Source: Polaromonas sp. JS666 (GTDB lineage: Bacteria; Pseudomonadota; Gammaproteobacteria; Burkholderiales; Burkholderiaceae_C). From it: a stretch of DNA of 64,000 bases. Position 1 is the stretch's first letter, and each line of letters begins with the position of its first letter. Positions 51,883 to 60,664 of this stretch are shown one piece after another. A model generated the notes under the pieces. The model was given only the letters and a program-made list of their open reading frames with translations, was not told the DNA's origin and made no database searches. Both the position numbers and the translations under genes were made by a program. The stretch is from assembly GCF_000013865.1 (NCBI RefSeq), contig NC_007948.1:4092001-4156000 (forward strand), in the 5' to 3' direction.

Positions 51883-53079
51883 CTACACCCGCTCGAAAAT
51901 GCCGGCGGCGCCTTGCCCCATGCCGACACACATGGTCACCATGCCGTACTTCAGCTGATGGCGCTGCAGCGCATGGATCACGGTGGCCGCGCGAATCGCG
52001 CCCGTGGCGCCCAGCGGGTGACCCAGTGCAATCGCGCCGCCCATCGGGTTGACTTTGGCCGCGTTCAGGCCCAGCGTGTTGATGACCGCCAGCGACTGCG
52101 CGGCAAACGCCTCGTTGAGTTCGAACCAGTCGATGTCATCCTGCTTCAGGCCGGCGTAACGCAGCGCTGCGGGAATGGCTTCGATCGGGCCTACGCCCAT
52201 GATGTGCGGCGGCACGCCCTTGGCGGCGTAACTGACGAAACGCGCCAGCGGTTTCAGGCCGAATTCCTTGACGGCTTTTTCGCTGGCCAGAATCAGCGCG
52301 CCCGCGCCATCGGAAGTTTGTGAGCTGTTGCCGGCCGTGACCGAGCCGCGCGCAGCAAACACGGTTTTCAGTTTGGCCAGGCCTTCCACCGTGGTGTCGG
52401 GGCGCGCGCCCTCGTCCAGGCTCACGGTGCGGGTGGTGGCGATGACTTCGCCGGTTTCCAGGTTGGCGGTTCGGTCGGTCACTTCCACCGGCGTGATTTC
52501 ATTCGTGAACTCGCCGGCCTGCTGCGCCTTGAGTGCCTTCATGTGGGACTCGTAGGCGAACTGGTCCTGCGCATCACGCGAGACCTTCCACTGCTGCGCA
52601 ACCTTCTCGGCCGTCAGGCCCATGCCGTAGGCGATGCCGACGTTCTCGTCGTTGGCAAACATTTCCGGCGACAGCGACGGCGAGTTGCCCGACATGGGCA
52701 CCATGCTCATGCTCTCGGTGCCGGCGGCAATCATCACATCGGCTTCGCCGACACGGATGCGGTCCGCCGCCATCTGCACGGCGGACAGGCCCGAGGCACA
52801 AAAGCGGTTGACGGTGATGCCACCCACACTGGTGGGCAAGCCCGCCAGCACCGCACCGATGCGGGCGATGTTCAAACCCTGCGGGCCTTCGGGAATCGCG
52901 CAGCCGCAGATGATGTCTTCAATGGCCTTGGGGTCCAGCGTGGGCACCTGGGCCAGCGCGGCCTGCAGCGCCTTGACCAGCAGGTCGTCGGGACGCGTAT
53001 TGCGGAAAAACCCCCGGTGCGAACGGCCGATGGGCGTGCGCGTGGCGGCAACGATGTAGGCTTCCTGGACTTGTTTCAT
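51883..53079 (-). CDS. fadA: Acetyl-CoA C-acyltransferase (thiolase)
   Basis: A 398-residue thiolase. The nucleophilic Cys is in NRFCASGLSAVQ (about residue 88). The C-terminal His and Cys motifs NPMGGAIALGHPLGATG and MCVGMGQGAAGIFE are intact. It carries out the last step of beta-oxidation. ATG 53079 (MKQVQEAYIVAATRTP) is chosen; the frame is open 42 bases further. It belongs with the FadB-type gene but a DUF559 gene and repeats now stand between them. The FadA name fits the context, although biosynthetic or other degradative thiolases look similar. Confidence 0.93.
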   Translation of the reverse strand: MKQVQEAYIVAATRTPIGRSHRGFFRNTRPDDLLVKALQAALAQVPTLDPKAIEDIICGCAIPEGPQGLNIARIGAVLAGLPTSVGGITVNRFCASGLSAVQMAADRIRVGEADVMIAAGTESMSMVPMSGNSPSLSPEMFANDENVGIAYGMGLTAEKVAQQWKVSRDAQDQFAYESHMKALKAQQAGEFTNEITPVEVTDRTANLETGEVIATTRTVSLDEGARPDTTVEGLAKLKTVFAARGSVTAGNSSQTSDGAGALILASEKAVKEFGLKPLARFVSYAAKGVPPHIMGVGPIEAIPAALRYAGLKQDDIDWFELNEAFAAQSLAVINTLGLNAAKVNPMGGAIALGHPLGATGAIRAATVIHALQRHQLKYGMVTMCVGMGQGAAGIFERV

Positions 53080-53130
53080 GGGTAGTTCCTTGTTTCTCAA
53101 TAAGTTGGCTTGGTAGGACAAAGGCTGCTG

Positions 53131-53236
53131 CCCTCACCCTAACCCTCTCCCGCCAGCGGGAGAGGGGACTGGGTACAGGATTCGGGGCCTTCTTGCTCCC
53201 TCGCCCGCTTGCGGGAGAGGGCTGGGGTGAGGGTGT
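53131..53236. repeat. CCCTCACCC-type repeat pair at the 3' end of the DUF559 gene
   Basis: CCCTCACCCTAACCCTCTCC with CGGGAGAGG follows, and a second inverted unit CCCTCGCCCGCTTGCGGGAG continues to GGTGAGGG. The last 30 or so codons of the DUF559 gene are encoded in this repeat. A matching single unit stands at the other end of the gene (53549-53585). Confidence 0.8.
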
Positions 53237-53627
53237 CGGCTACTTGCCATACCTTTTCCAGTACAGCCTCTGTCTTGCTCAGGACGTCGTTGTTCCAGAA
53301 TCGCAAGGTCTGAAAACCCAGGGCAGCCATGTCGCTACTGCGCTTCTGGTCATAACTGGTGGCATCGCCCTCAGCATGCTGGCCGCCATCCAGTTCAATG
53401 ACCAAGCCTATTTCAAGACATGCGAAGTCAGCGAAATACGGACCAATCGGATGTTGACGCCGAAACTTCAGATCTCTGACCTGGCGACCTCTCAACTTTG
53501 ACCACAGCAATATCTCGGCATCCGTTTGACCTTGGCGAAGCGCTCTTGCCCTCACCCTAGCCCTCTCCCGCGTGCGGGAGAGGGAACCTGAATCAGGCGC
53601 GCCGGATAAGTTCTGTTCAGTTGTCAC
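53139..53627 (-). CDS. DUF559 domain protein (Vsr/PD-(D/E)XK-like endonuclease fold)
   Basis: A 162-residue protein. The central 100 residues carry the DUF559 pattern: AEILLWSKLRG, LKFRRQHPIGPYFADFACLE, VIELDGGQH and FQTLRFWNNDVL. The Asp, Glu and Gln/Lys-type residues are as in PD-(D/E)XK nucleases. Both ends (SLSRTRERARVRA and TPALSRKRARE) are translated from flanking palindromic repeats. Start is a GTG. Function of DUF559 is unknown; a DNA-processing role is inferred from the fold. It separates fadA from the rest of the beta-oxidation operon and looks inserted. Confidence 0.82.
   Translation of the reverse strand: MTTEQNLSGAPDSGSLSRTRERARVRARALRQGQTDAEILLWSKLRGRQVRDLKFRRQHPIGPYFADFACLEIGLVIELDGGQHAEGDATSYDQKRSSDMAALGFQTLRFWNNDVLSKTEAVLEKVWQVADTLTPALSRKRAREQEGPESCTQSPLPLAGEG
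53549..53585. repeat. CCCTCACCC-type repeat unit at the 5' end of the DUF559 gene
   Basis: CCCTCACCCTAGCCCTCTCC joined to CGCGTGCGGGAGAGGGA. It encodes residues about 15-25 of the DUF559 protein. Confidence 0.75.
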
Positions 53628-53636
53628 GACTGGTTG

Positions 53637-54149
53637 TCACTTTCGCGGACCGGACGGAATCCAGGCCCAGACAAACTCGCACTCGACCGGGTTGACGCCA
53701 GCTTCGTCAGTCACCGTGACCGCCACATTGACTTCGCCCTTATCACTGGCCTGCATGGCCGCTCGCTGCTCGTCGGTGAGCGTCGCCACGGCGCGCAACG
53801 AGCCGGTTGCGCGCTTTTTGAACGCCATCTTCAGCTCCTTGGCCAACGGGATGCAGTCGTCTCGCACGTTCATACCGACCACCATGCCGGTGGCGGTTTC
53901 CGCCAGCAGGTTCATGGCCGAGGCATGCACGCCGCCGATGTGGTTCTGCACCTTCTTCTGGTTCTGGATGCCGATTTCAACCCGGTTGTTGCTCATCTGC
54001 AAAAAGTCCAGCCCGGCCGTGCCGGTGAAAGGCACGGCGCGGCGCAGGATCACGCTGCGAAACCAGGTGCGGGCAAAGGCCGGCACCTCAGACAGGCGCT
54101 CGAGCTGGCGCTCCAGGCGGTTAGGAGATGTCTTCGTCAAATCAGTCAT
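53637..54149 (-). CDS. DUF4442 hotdog-fold protein (thioesterase-like)
   Basis: A 170-residue protein of the DUF4442/hotdog superfamily, with VEIGIQNQKKVQNHIGGVHASAMNLLAETATG as the hotdog helix region and VNVAVTVTDEAGVNPVECEFVW near the end. Probably a thioesterase or acyl-binding protein. ATG 54149 overlaps the FadB-type gene's stop (TGATG), so it is coupled to it. The upstream in-frame extension of 50 codons is antisense to that gene and was dropped. Confidence 0.85.
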   Translation of the reverse strand: MTDLTKTSPNRLERQLERLSEVPAFARTWFRSVILRRAVPFTGTAGLDFLQMSNNRVEIGIQNQKKVQNHIGGVHASAMNLLAETATGMVVGMNVRDDCIPLAKELKMAFKKRATGSLRAVATLTDEQRAAMQASDKGEVNVAVTVTDEAGVNPVECEFVWAWIPSGPRK

Positions 54150-56605
54150 CAATTCCTCACCGGTTTGCCGGTGCTCATCATGCCCATGATGCGTTCCTGC
54201 GTTTTCGGGTTTTCGAGCAGCGAACAGAAGGCCTTGCGTTCCAGCGTCATCAGATATTCCTCCGTGACCAGCGTGCCGGCATCCACGTCGCCACCACACA
54301 CCACGTTGGCGATCAGGCCGGCGATGTGAAAGTCATGCGCGCTGATGAAGCCGCCGTCGCGCATGTTGACCAGCTGGCCCTTGATGGTGGCCAGGCCGTT
54401 GCGGCCCACGACCGGGAAGGGCCGCCTGTGCGGCGCGCGGTAGCCCGAGTTGAACAGGGCGCGGGCCTCGTTCAGCGCCACGAACAGCAGTTCGTCCTTG
54501 TTCGGCACGATGACGTCGCTGTCCAGCAGGTAGCCGATCTTGCGGCTTTCAATCGCGCTGGTGCCCACCTTGGCCATGGCGGCGGCGGTGAAGTCTTCGG
54601 TCAGGAAAGGCAATATGTCCTTGTTGGTGGACGTGGCGGCGTTTTCTGCCGCGCGGCGCGCAATGTACGCCAGGCCGCCGGCACCGGGCACGAGGCCGAC
54701 ACCGACTTCCACCAAGCCGATGTAGCTTTCCATCGCGGCGACGCGTTTGGCCGAGTACACGGCCATCTCGCAGCCACCGCCCAGCGCCAGGCCGCGAATT
54801 GCCGACACGACAGGCACAGCCGCGTAGCGCAGCTTGAGCATGACGTTTTGCAGTTCGGCTTCCGCGCCTTCAATCGACCTGGCGCCGCCCATCATGAAGG
54901 CGGGCAGCATGGCCTGCAGGTCGGCGCCGGCCGAGAACATCTCGTCGTTGGACCAGATGACCATGCCCTTGTAACCCTTCTCGGCGAGGTCCACGCCCAT
55001 CGCCAGGCCTTCCGCCACATCGGGGCTGATGGCGTGCATCTTGGTCTTGATGCTGGCAATCAGCACGTCGCCTTTTTCTCCGTTCGCACCGTCCAGCGTC
55101 CAGAGGCGGATGGCATCGTCTTCATGCAGCGTGGTACCGGCGGTTTCGAAAGCCGGGGCGTTGGCACCCAGCACGTCCTCGGGGAAATACTGGCGCTCAT
55201 AAACGGGCAGCTTGCGGCGCGGAATGAATTTTTGCGCCGAGGCGCTCCACGAACCTTCCGCGGTGTGCACACCGCCCGCGTCGGCCACCGGGCCCTTGAA
55301 CACCCAGTCGGGCAGCGGCGCTTTGCTCAAGGCCTTGCCCGCCTCAATGTCTTCCTGGATCCAGCTGGCCACCTGCTGCCAGCCGGCCTGCTGCCACAAC
55401 TCGAACGGGCCTTGCTTGGCGCCAAAGCCCCAGCGCATCGCAAAGTCGATGTCGCGCGCGGTTTCGGCAATGCTTTCGAGGTGCACCGCGGCATAGTGGA
55501 ACTGGTCGCGCAGGATGGCCCAGAGGAATCGCGCTTCGGCGCCCTCGGCCTCGCGCAGCAGCTTCAGCCGCTCGCCGGCCGGTTTTTTCAGCATGCGACC
55601 GACGACCTCGTTGGCCTTGGCGCCTGCGGCCACGTACTCCATGCTTTCGGGGTCGAGGCGCAGGATGTCCCGGCCGACCTTCTTGTAAAAGCCGGCGCCG
55701 GTTTTCTGGCCCAGGCTTTTGGATTCCAGCAGTTTCGCCAGGACCGGCGGCGTGCCGTAGATGTCCGAGAACGGATCTTCGACCTTGCCGGGACCGAGAT
55801 TGTCCTGCAGCGTCCTGATCACATGCGCCATGGTGTCCAGGCCCACCACGTCAGCAGTGCGGAAGGTGCCGGAGCTGGCGCGGCCCAGTTTCTTGCCGGT
55901 CAGGTCGTCAACCACGTCATACGTCAGGCCAAAGGTCTCGGCCTCCTTGATGGTTGCCAGCATGCCGGCAATGCCGACGCGGTTGGCAATGAAGTTGGGC
56001 GTGTCGTGCGCGCGGATCACGCCCTTGCCCAGTGCGCTGACCGCAAAGGCTTCCAGGTCGTCGAGCACTTTCGGCCCGGTGGTGGGCGTGTTGATCAGCT
56101 CCACCAGTGTCATGTAGCGCGGCGGATTGAAAAAGTGGATGCCGCAAAAACGCGGCTTGATCGATTCGGGCAGGGCTTCGCTGAGTTTGGTGATCGACAG
56201 GCCCGAGGTGTTGCTGGCCACAATCGCGCCTTCGGCAATGAAGGGGGCGATCTTGTGGTACAGGTCGGTCTTCCAGTCCATGCGCTCGGCAATCGCCTCG
56301 ATGATGAGGTCGCACTCCAACAGCTGCTCCATGTGCTCTTCGTAGTTGGCCGGCTGGATCAGCGCCGCATCCTCGGGTACGCCCAGCGGCGCGGGCTTGA
56401 GCTTTTTCAGGCCTTCGATCGCCTTGGTGACGATGCCATTTTTCGAAGACTTGGAAGACGACGGGGCCCCGCCCCCATCGTTGTCTTTTGCGGGCAGGTC
56501 AAACAGCACCACGGGCACCTTGACATTGACCAGATGAGCGGCGATCTGCGCGCCCATCACACCGGCGCCGAGCACGGCTACTCTTTTGACTGTGAATTTT
56601 TGCAT
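54149..56605 (-). CDS. 3-hydroxyacyl-CoA dehydrogenase / enoyl-CoA hydratase fusion (FadN-type order)
   Basis: An 818-residue bifunctional beta-oxidation protein. The NAD-binding motif GAGVMGAQIAAHL is at residues 13-25, with the dehydrogenase catalytic region in HFFNPPRYMTLVEL, then a second 3HCDH C domain. A crotonase domain follows near residues 480-690 (SNDEMFSAGADLQAM, RGLALGGGCEMAV, LVPGAGG). This order is dehydrogenase first, hydratase second, the reverse of E. coli FadB. A low-complexity KDNDGGGAPSSSKSSK insertion interrupts the Rossmann domain near residue 45. Confidence 0.94.
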   Translation of the reverse strand: MQKFTVKRVAVLGAGVMGAQIAAHLVNVKVPVVLFDLPAKDNDGGGAPSSSKSSKNGIVTKAIEGLKKLKPAPLGVPEDAALIQPANYEEHMEQLLECDLIIEAIAERMDWKTDLYHKIAPFIAEGAIVASNTSGLSITKLSEALPESIKPRFCGIHFFNPPRYMTLVELINTPTTGPKVLDDLEAFAVSALGKGVIRAHDTPNFIANRVGIAGMLATIKEAETFGLTYDVVDDLTGKKLGRASSGTFRTADVVGLDTMAHVIRTLQDNLGPGKVEDPFSDIYGTPPVLAKLLESKSLGQKTGAGFYKKVGRDILRLDPESMEYVAAGAKANEVVGRMLKKPAGERLKLLREAEGAEARFLWAILRDQFHYAAVHLESIAETARDIDFAMRWGFGAKQGPFELWQQAGWQQVASWIQEDIEAGKALSKAPLPDWVFKGPVADAGGVHTAEGSWSASAQKFIPRRKLPVYERQYFPEDVLGANAPAFETAGTTLHEDDAIRLWTLDGANGEKGDVLIASIKTKMHAISPDVAEGLAMGVDLAEKGYKGMVIWSNDEMFSAGADLQAMLPAFMMGGARSIEGAEAELQNVMLKLRYAAVPVVSAIRGLALGGGCEMAVYSAKRVAAMESYIGLVEVGVGLVPGAGGLAYIARRAAENAATSTNKDILPFLTEDFTAAAMAKVGTSAIESRKIGYLLDSDVIVPNKDELLFVALNEARALFNSGYRAPHRRPFPVVGRNGLATIKGQLVNMRDGGFISAHDFHIAGLIANVVCGGDVDAGTLVTEEYLMTLERKAFCSLLENPKTQERIMGMMSTGKPVRN

Positions 56606-56627
56606 GTTGTGTTCCTTTATCGGAGAG

Positions 56628-56661
56628 CCCTCACCCTAACCCTCTCCCAGAGGGCGAGGGG
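56628..56661. repeat. CCCTCACCC-type repeat unit
   Basis: CCCTCACCCTAACCCTCTCC and the inverted GAGGGCGAGGGG between the acyl-CoA dehydrogenase and FadN-type genes, in the 96-bp operon spacer. Confidence 0.7.
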
Positions 56662-56701
56662 ATAAAGCGGAGATGACTGGGTGGGGCTGACCCCGCATGG
56701 T

Positions 56702-58498
56702 TCAAGCCAGCGCCTCGTCGGTATCCATCAGCGCCTTGCTGCCTGAGCGCGCGGTGCGCATCAGCGTCGCGGTCTCGGGGAAGAGCTTGGCGAAGTAAAA
56801 GCGCGCGGTTTGCAGCTTGGCCAGGTAGAACTTGTCGGGGTTGCCGGCGGCAATCTCGCGCAGCGCGACCTGTGCCATGCGGGCCCAGAAGTAGCCGAAC
56901 ACCAGGTGGCCGGCGACCCGCAGGTAGTCGACCGCGGCAGCGCCCACTTCGTCGGGGTTCTGGAAACCCTTGAAGCCGAGCTCGGTCGTGAACTTGGTCA
57001 TCTGGTCGGCCAGGTACGCCAGCGGGTTGATGAACTCGGCCATCTTCTCGTTGACGCCTTCTTCCTCGATCAGGGCGCCGATCAGCTTGCCGAATTTCTT
57101 CAGCGTGGCGCCGTTGTTGCCCAGGATCTTGCGGCCCAGCAGGTCCAGCGACTGGACGGTGTTGGTGCCCTCATAAATCATGTTGATGCGGTTGTCGCGC
57201 ACAAACTGCTCCATGCCCCATTCCTTGATGAAGCCGTGGCCGCCGAAGACCTGCATGCAGGCATTGGTGGCAATGTGGCCGTTGTCGGTCAGGAAGGCCT
57301 TGACGATGGGCGTGAGCAGGGCGACGATTTCGCCGGACTCCTTCCGCACCTTTTCGTCGGGGTGGTGGAGTTCCTTGTCGAGCAGCAGCGTGCAGTAAAT
57401 AGCCAGGGCACGGCCGCCTTCGGCATAGGCCTTGGCGGTCAACAGCATCTTGCGCACATCGGGGTGCACGATGATGGGGTCGGCCGGTTTGTCCTTGGCT
57501 TTCACGCCGGAGAGCGAGCGCATCTGGATGCGGTCCTTGGCATAGGCCAGGGCGTTCTGGTAAGCCACTTCGGTCAGCCCCAGCGACTGGTTGCCCACGC
57601 CCAGGCGTGCGGCGTTCATCATCACGAACATCGCGGCCAGGCCCTTGTTGGGCGCGCCCACCATGGTGCCGACAGCATCTTCCAGCACCATCTGGCAGGT
57701 GGAGTTGCCGTGGATGCCCATCTTGTGCTCGATACCGCCGCAGTAAATGCCGTTGCGCGCGCCGAGCGAGCCATCCTTGTTGACGTTGAACTTGGGCACG
57801 GCGAACAGGCTGATGCCTTTGCTGCCCTGCGGCGCGTCGGGCAGGCGGGCCAGCACCAGGTGCACGATGTTGCTGGTCATGTCGTGCTCGCCGGCGCTGA
57901 TGAAAATCTTGTTGCCGGTGAGCTTGTAGGTGCCGTCAGGCTGGGGTTCGGCTTTGGTACGCAGCAGGCCCAGGTCGGTGCCGCAATGCGGCTCGGTCAG
58001 GCACATGGTGCCGGTCCACTCGCCGCTGGTCAGCTTGGGCAGGTAGGTTTTTTTCTGCTCGTCAGTGCCGTGGGCATGCAGGGCTTCATACGCGCCATGC
58101 GACAGGCCCGGGTACATCGTCCAGGCCTGGTTGGCCGAATTCATCATTTCGTAAAAGCACTGGTTGACGACAAAGGGCAGGCCCTGGCCGCCGTACTCGG
58201 GGTCGCAGCTCAACGCAGCCCAGCCACCTTCCACGTACTTCGCATAAGCTTCCTTGAAGCCCTTGGGCGGTGTGACTTCATGGGTGGTCTTGTCGAGCGT
58301 GCAGCCTTCCTGGTCGCCGCTGATATTGAGCGGGAAGGTGACTTCAGCCGCAAACTTTCCGCCTTCTTCAAGCACCGCATTGATGGTGTCGGCGTCGATG
58401 TCGGCATGCCGCGGCAAGACCTTCAATTCATCGGTGACCTTGAGCACTTCGTGCATGACGAATTGCATATCGCGCAGGGGTGGGGTGTACTGAGGCAT
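56702..58498 (-). CDS. Acyl-CoA dehydrogenase (long, AcdA/FadE12-like)
   Basis: A 598-residue FAD enzyme that introduces the first double bond of fatty acyl-CoA. Family marks are MCLTEPHCGTDLGLL, the loop NKIFISAGEHDMTSN and a C-terminal half with QVFGGHGFIKEWGMEQFVRD and RINMIYEGTNTVQSLDLLGRKI. The extra C-terminal domain is typical of the 600-residue class with an N-terminal extension. ATG 58498 (MPQYTPPLRDM) is preferred; the preceding frame belongs to the TetR gene's antisense. It follows that TetR gene by 16 bp. Confidence 0.94.
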   Translation of the reverse strand: MPQYTPPLRDMQFVMHEVLKVTDELKVLPRHADIDADTINAVLEEGGKFAAEVTFPLNISGDQEGCTLDKTTHEVTPPKGFKEAYAKYVEGGWAALSCDPEYGGQGLPFVVNQCFYEMMNSANQAWTMYPGLSHGAYEALHAHGTDEQKKTYLPKLTSGEWTGTMCLTEPHCGTDLGLLRTKAEPQPDGTYKLTGNKIFISAGEHDMTSNIVHLVLARLPDAPQGSKGISLFAVPKFNVNKDGSLGARNGIYCGGIEHKMGIHGNSTCQMVLEDAVGTMVGAPNKGLAAMFVMMNAARLGVGNQSLGLTEVAYQNALAYAKDRIQMRSLSGVKAKDKPADPIIVHPDVRKMLLTAKAYAEGGRALAIYCTLLLDKELHHPDEKVRKESGEIVALLTPIVKAFLTDNGHIATNACMQVFGGHGFIKEWGMEQFVRDNRINMIYEGTNTVQSLDLLGRKILGNNGATLKKFGKLIGALIEEEGVNEKMAEFINPLAYLADQMTKFTTELGFKGFQNPDEVGAAAVDYLRVAGHLVFGYFWARMAQVALREIAAGNPDKFYLAKLQTARFYFAKLFPETATLMRTARSGSKALMDTDEALA

Positions 58499-58514
58499 GG
58501 GGAATCCTTTGGCT

Positions 58515-59297
58515 TTAAGCCGGTTTGGAAGATGAAGATGTTTTGGGGGAGGCTTTTGCCGGCGTTTTTTCCGGCGCTTTCGTCGGCGAGGCACCAGGGG
58601 ATGGCTCTGCCGGCGACGGCGCAGCATCGTTGCCGTAACGCGCCAGGATGTTGGCAAAGCCGGCGTTGGCGCGGGCGACGGAGCCGGGGGATTTCAGGAA
58701 ACGCGCTTCGTAATGCAGCGCCAGAATGAGTCCGTGGATCTCGAAAACCATCTGCTGTTCGTCGGCATCGCGCTGCAGGTGCCCGGCCTCCTTGGCCTGC
58801 ACCACGGCGCGGTACATCGCGGCCAGCCAGGTCCGCACCGAGCCCGCCAGCGCATCGCGCACCGGTCCCGGCCGGTCGTCGAACTCGACGGCGCCGCTGA
58901 TGTACAGGCACCCCGAATCGATTTCGACCGAAGTGCGGTTCATCCAGTTGTGAAACAGCGCGCGCAGGCGCGGCAGGCCCCTGGCCTCGCGCAACGCCGG
59001 GAAGAACACCTCTTCCTCGAAGCGGCTGTGGTATTCGCGGACCACCGAAATCTGCAGTTCCTCGCGTGAGCCAAAATGGGCAAAGACACCGGACTTGCTC
59101 ATGTGCATGACTTCGGCGAGCGCCCCGATGCTCAGGCCCTCCAGGCCAATTTGTGTGGCCAGGCCCAGGGCCGCATCCACAATGGCCGCCTTGGTCTGCT
59201 GGCCTTTTTGCTGGCTTTTGGGCACGGCTGCGCCGATCGCAGGGATAGGCGCAGCCGGGACGGGAACGGTTTTGACAGGGAGTTCATTGACGGTCAT
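58515..59297 (-). CDS. TetR-family regulator of the beta-oxidation operon
   Basis: A 260-residue TetR regulator. The HTH is at about residues 35-80 (AIVDAALGLATQIGLEGLSIGALAEVMHMSKSGVFAHFGSREEL). The C-terminal ligand domain is followed by a proline/alanine/lysine-rich tail of about 35 residues (APEKTPAKASPK...). It is the first gene of the operon with the acyl-CoA dehydrogenase, FadN-type and DUF4442 genes, and an upstream palindrome suggests autoregulation. Likely effector: an acyl-CoA. ATG 59297 is chosen for family length. Confidence 0.9.
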   Translation of the reverse strand: MTVNELPVKTVPVPAAPIPAIGAAVPKSQQKGQQTKAAIVDAALGLATQIGLEGLSIGALAEVMHMSKSGVFAHFGSREELQISVVREYHSRFEEEVFFPALREARGLPRLRALFHNWMNRTSVEIDSGCLYISGAVEFDDRPGPVRDALAGSVRTWLAAMYRAVVQAKEAGHLQRDADEQQMVFEIHGLILALHYEARFLKSPGSVARANAGFANILARYGNDAAPSPAEPSPGASPTKAPEKTPAKASPKTSSSSKPA

Positions 59298-59318
59298 GGG
59301 ATTGAGCCAAAATAAAAC

Positions 59319-59330
59319 GAACGATCGTTC
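59319..59330. promoter_or_regulatory. Palindromic operator upstream of the beta-oxidation TetR gene
   Basis: GAACGATCGTTC, a perfect 12-bp palindrome within an AT-rich promoter-like stretch, 21 bp before the TetR start. Size and place fit a TetR operator. Confidence 0.6.
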
Positions 59331-59429
59331 TATTTTGCAACAATTCAAAGACGGTCAAGGCCTGCGGGTGATGGAGTGTCTGTTTATAGAGAACAAGGTC
59401 TAGCCAAACCAAGGGTAAACCCTAGAACA

Positions 59430-59770
59430 AGCCCACCCCCGTCCAGGCTCACTACGTGTAGCCCGTTCCCCCCCTCAGGGGGCGGCGCCTGCGGTCTGGC
59501 GAAGCCAGTCCCGCGGCCCCTGCTGATATGGAGTGGGCGCGGTGGCTGAAGTTGGGACTCTTCAAACCCAGCCGGGGCCGCGGAACCGGCCTTGGCCCGT
59601 CCTGAGCCTGTCGAAGGACCGGGCCGCAGGCGCAGCGGCCCCCGAGGGGCTGGAGTCTGCGGCTCCAAAGCTGCTCGAGCAGCTTTGGACAGGCGACAGA
59701 GGCGAAGCGTCTCGCGAGCCGCGGCCTGCAAGGCCTCGGGAGCTACGCGAAGCGAGCGACCGTGGGGGCT
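59430..59770. repeat. GC-rich intergenic repeat block, copy 3
   Basis: A relative of 13882-14190 and 20237-20562, with AAGCTGCTCGAGCAGCTTT, GAGGCGAAGCGTCTCGCGAG and the end unit GCGACCGTGGGGGC right next to the FAH gene's stop. It also contains a CCTGAGCCTGTCGAAGGA arm (59601-59618). No gene was found in 59331-59770. Confidence 0.8.
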
Positions 59771-60625
59771 TTATTTCACGAGCTTGAACGGCACCACCGT
59801 CTGCTTCTGCTCGCCCAGGCCCTCAATCCACACCGTCATCTGGTCGCCCTTTTTCAGGTACACCGGCGGCTTCATGCCCAGGCCCACGCCAGGGGGCGTA
59901 CCTGTGGTGATCACGTCGCCCGGCTCCAGCGTCATGAACTGGCTGACGTAGCTGACGAGCTTGGCCACACTGAAGATCATGGTTTTGGTAGAGCCCTTTT
60001 GCATGCGCTTGCCGTTGACCTCCAGCCACATGCCCAGTTTTTGCGGGTTGGGCACGTCGTCGCGCGTCACCAGCCAGGGGCCGATCGGGCCGAAGGTGTC
60101 GCAACCCTTGCCCTTGTCCCAGGTACCGCCGCGCTCGATCTGGAACTCGCGCTCGCTGACGTCATTGATGGTGCAGTAGCCGGCCACATAAGTGAGTGCA
60201 TCCTTCTGCGACACATAGCGTGCGCGGGTGCCGATCACCACGCCGAGCTCGACCTCCCAGTCGGTCTTGACCGAGCCCTTGGGCAGCATGACCGGATCGT
60301 TGGGCCCCTGGATGCAGCTGGTGGCCTTCATGAACACGACGGGTTCGGCGGGGATCGGCAAGCCGGACTCGGCCGCGTGGTCGGCGTAGTTCAGCCCGAT
60401 GGCGATGAACTTGCCGACGCCGCTGACGGGGCAGCCCATGCGCGGCGAACCCTTGACCAGCGGCAGCTTGTCGGTTTTCAGTTTGCGCAGCTTGGCCAGC
60501 GCCGCATCACCGAGCTGATCGGGACCGATGTCCTTGATCACGCCGCTCAAGTCGCGCAGCTTGCCTTCGGCATCAATCAGTCCGGGCTTTTCCTTGCCCG
60601 GGTTGCCATAACGAACGAGTTTCAT
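59771..60625 (-). CDS. Fumarylacetoacetate hydrolase family protein (2,4-diketo-3-deoxy-sugar-acid hydrolase-like)
   Basis: A 284-residue FAH-fold hydrolase. The metal-binding region shows FIAIGLNYADHAAESG and VFMKATSCIQGPND, followed by WEVELGVVIGTRARYVS with the Glu pair, then GCDTFGPIGPWLV and TGTPPGVGLGM. In Burkholderia-type L-fucose or L-rhamnose pathways, a FAH enzyme cleaves the 2,4-diketo-3-deoxy acid to pyruvate plus lactate-type product. The two SDRs and dehydratase upstream fit that plan. Substrate remains inferred. Confidence 0.9.
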   Translation of the reverse strand: MKLVRYGNPGKEKPGLIDAEGKLRDLSGVIKDIGPDQLGDAALAKLRKLKTDKLPLVKGSPRMGCPVSGVGKFIAIGLNYADHAAESGLPIPAEPVVFMKATSCIQGPNDPVMLPKGSVKTDWEVELGVVIGTRARYVSQKDALTYVAGYCTINDVSEREFQIERGGTWDKGKGCDTFGPIGPWLVTRDDVPNPQKLGMWLEVNGKRMQKGSTKTMIFSVAKLVSYVSQFMTLEPGDVITTGTPPGVGLGMKPPVYLKKGDQMTVWIEGLGEQKQTVVPFKLVK

Positions 60626-60664
60626 GGTTTTTCCTTCTGGTTAAATCAAAGTCACATCAATAAG

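Noticed and set aside
54128..56665. 845-residue open frame on the plus strand
   Set aside because: It is the antisense of the FadN-type gene, His/Gly/Ala-rich as GC-rich antisense frames are, with no domain and no ribosome site. The minus-strand protein is an excellent family match.
56810..58729. 639-residue plus-strand frame
   Set aside because: Antisense shadow of the acyl-CoA dehydrogenase and TetR genes.
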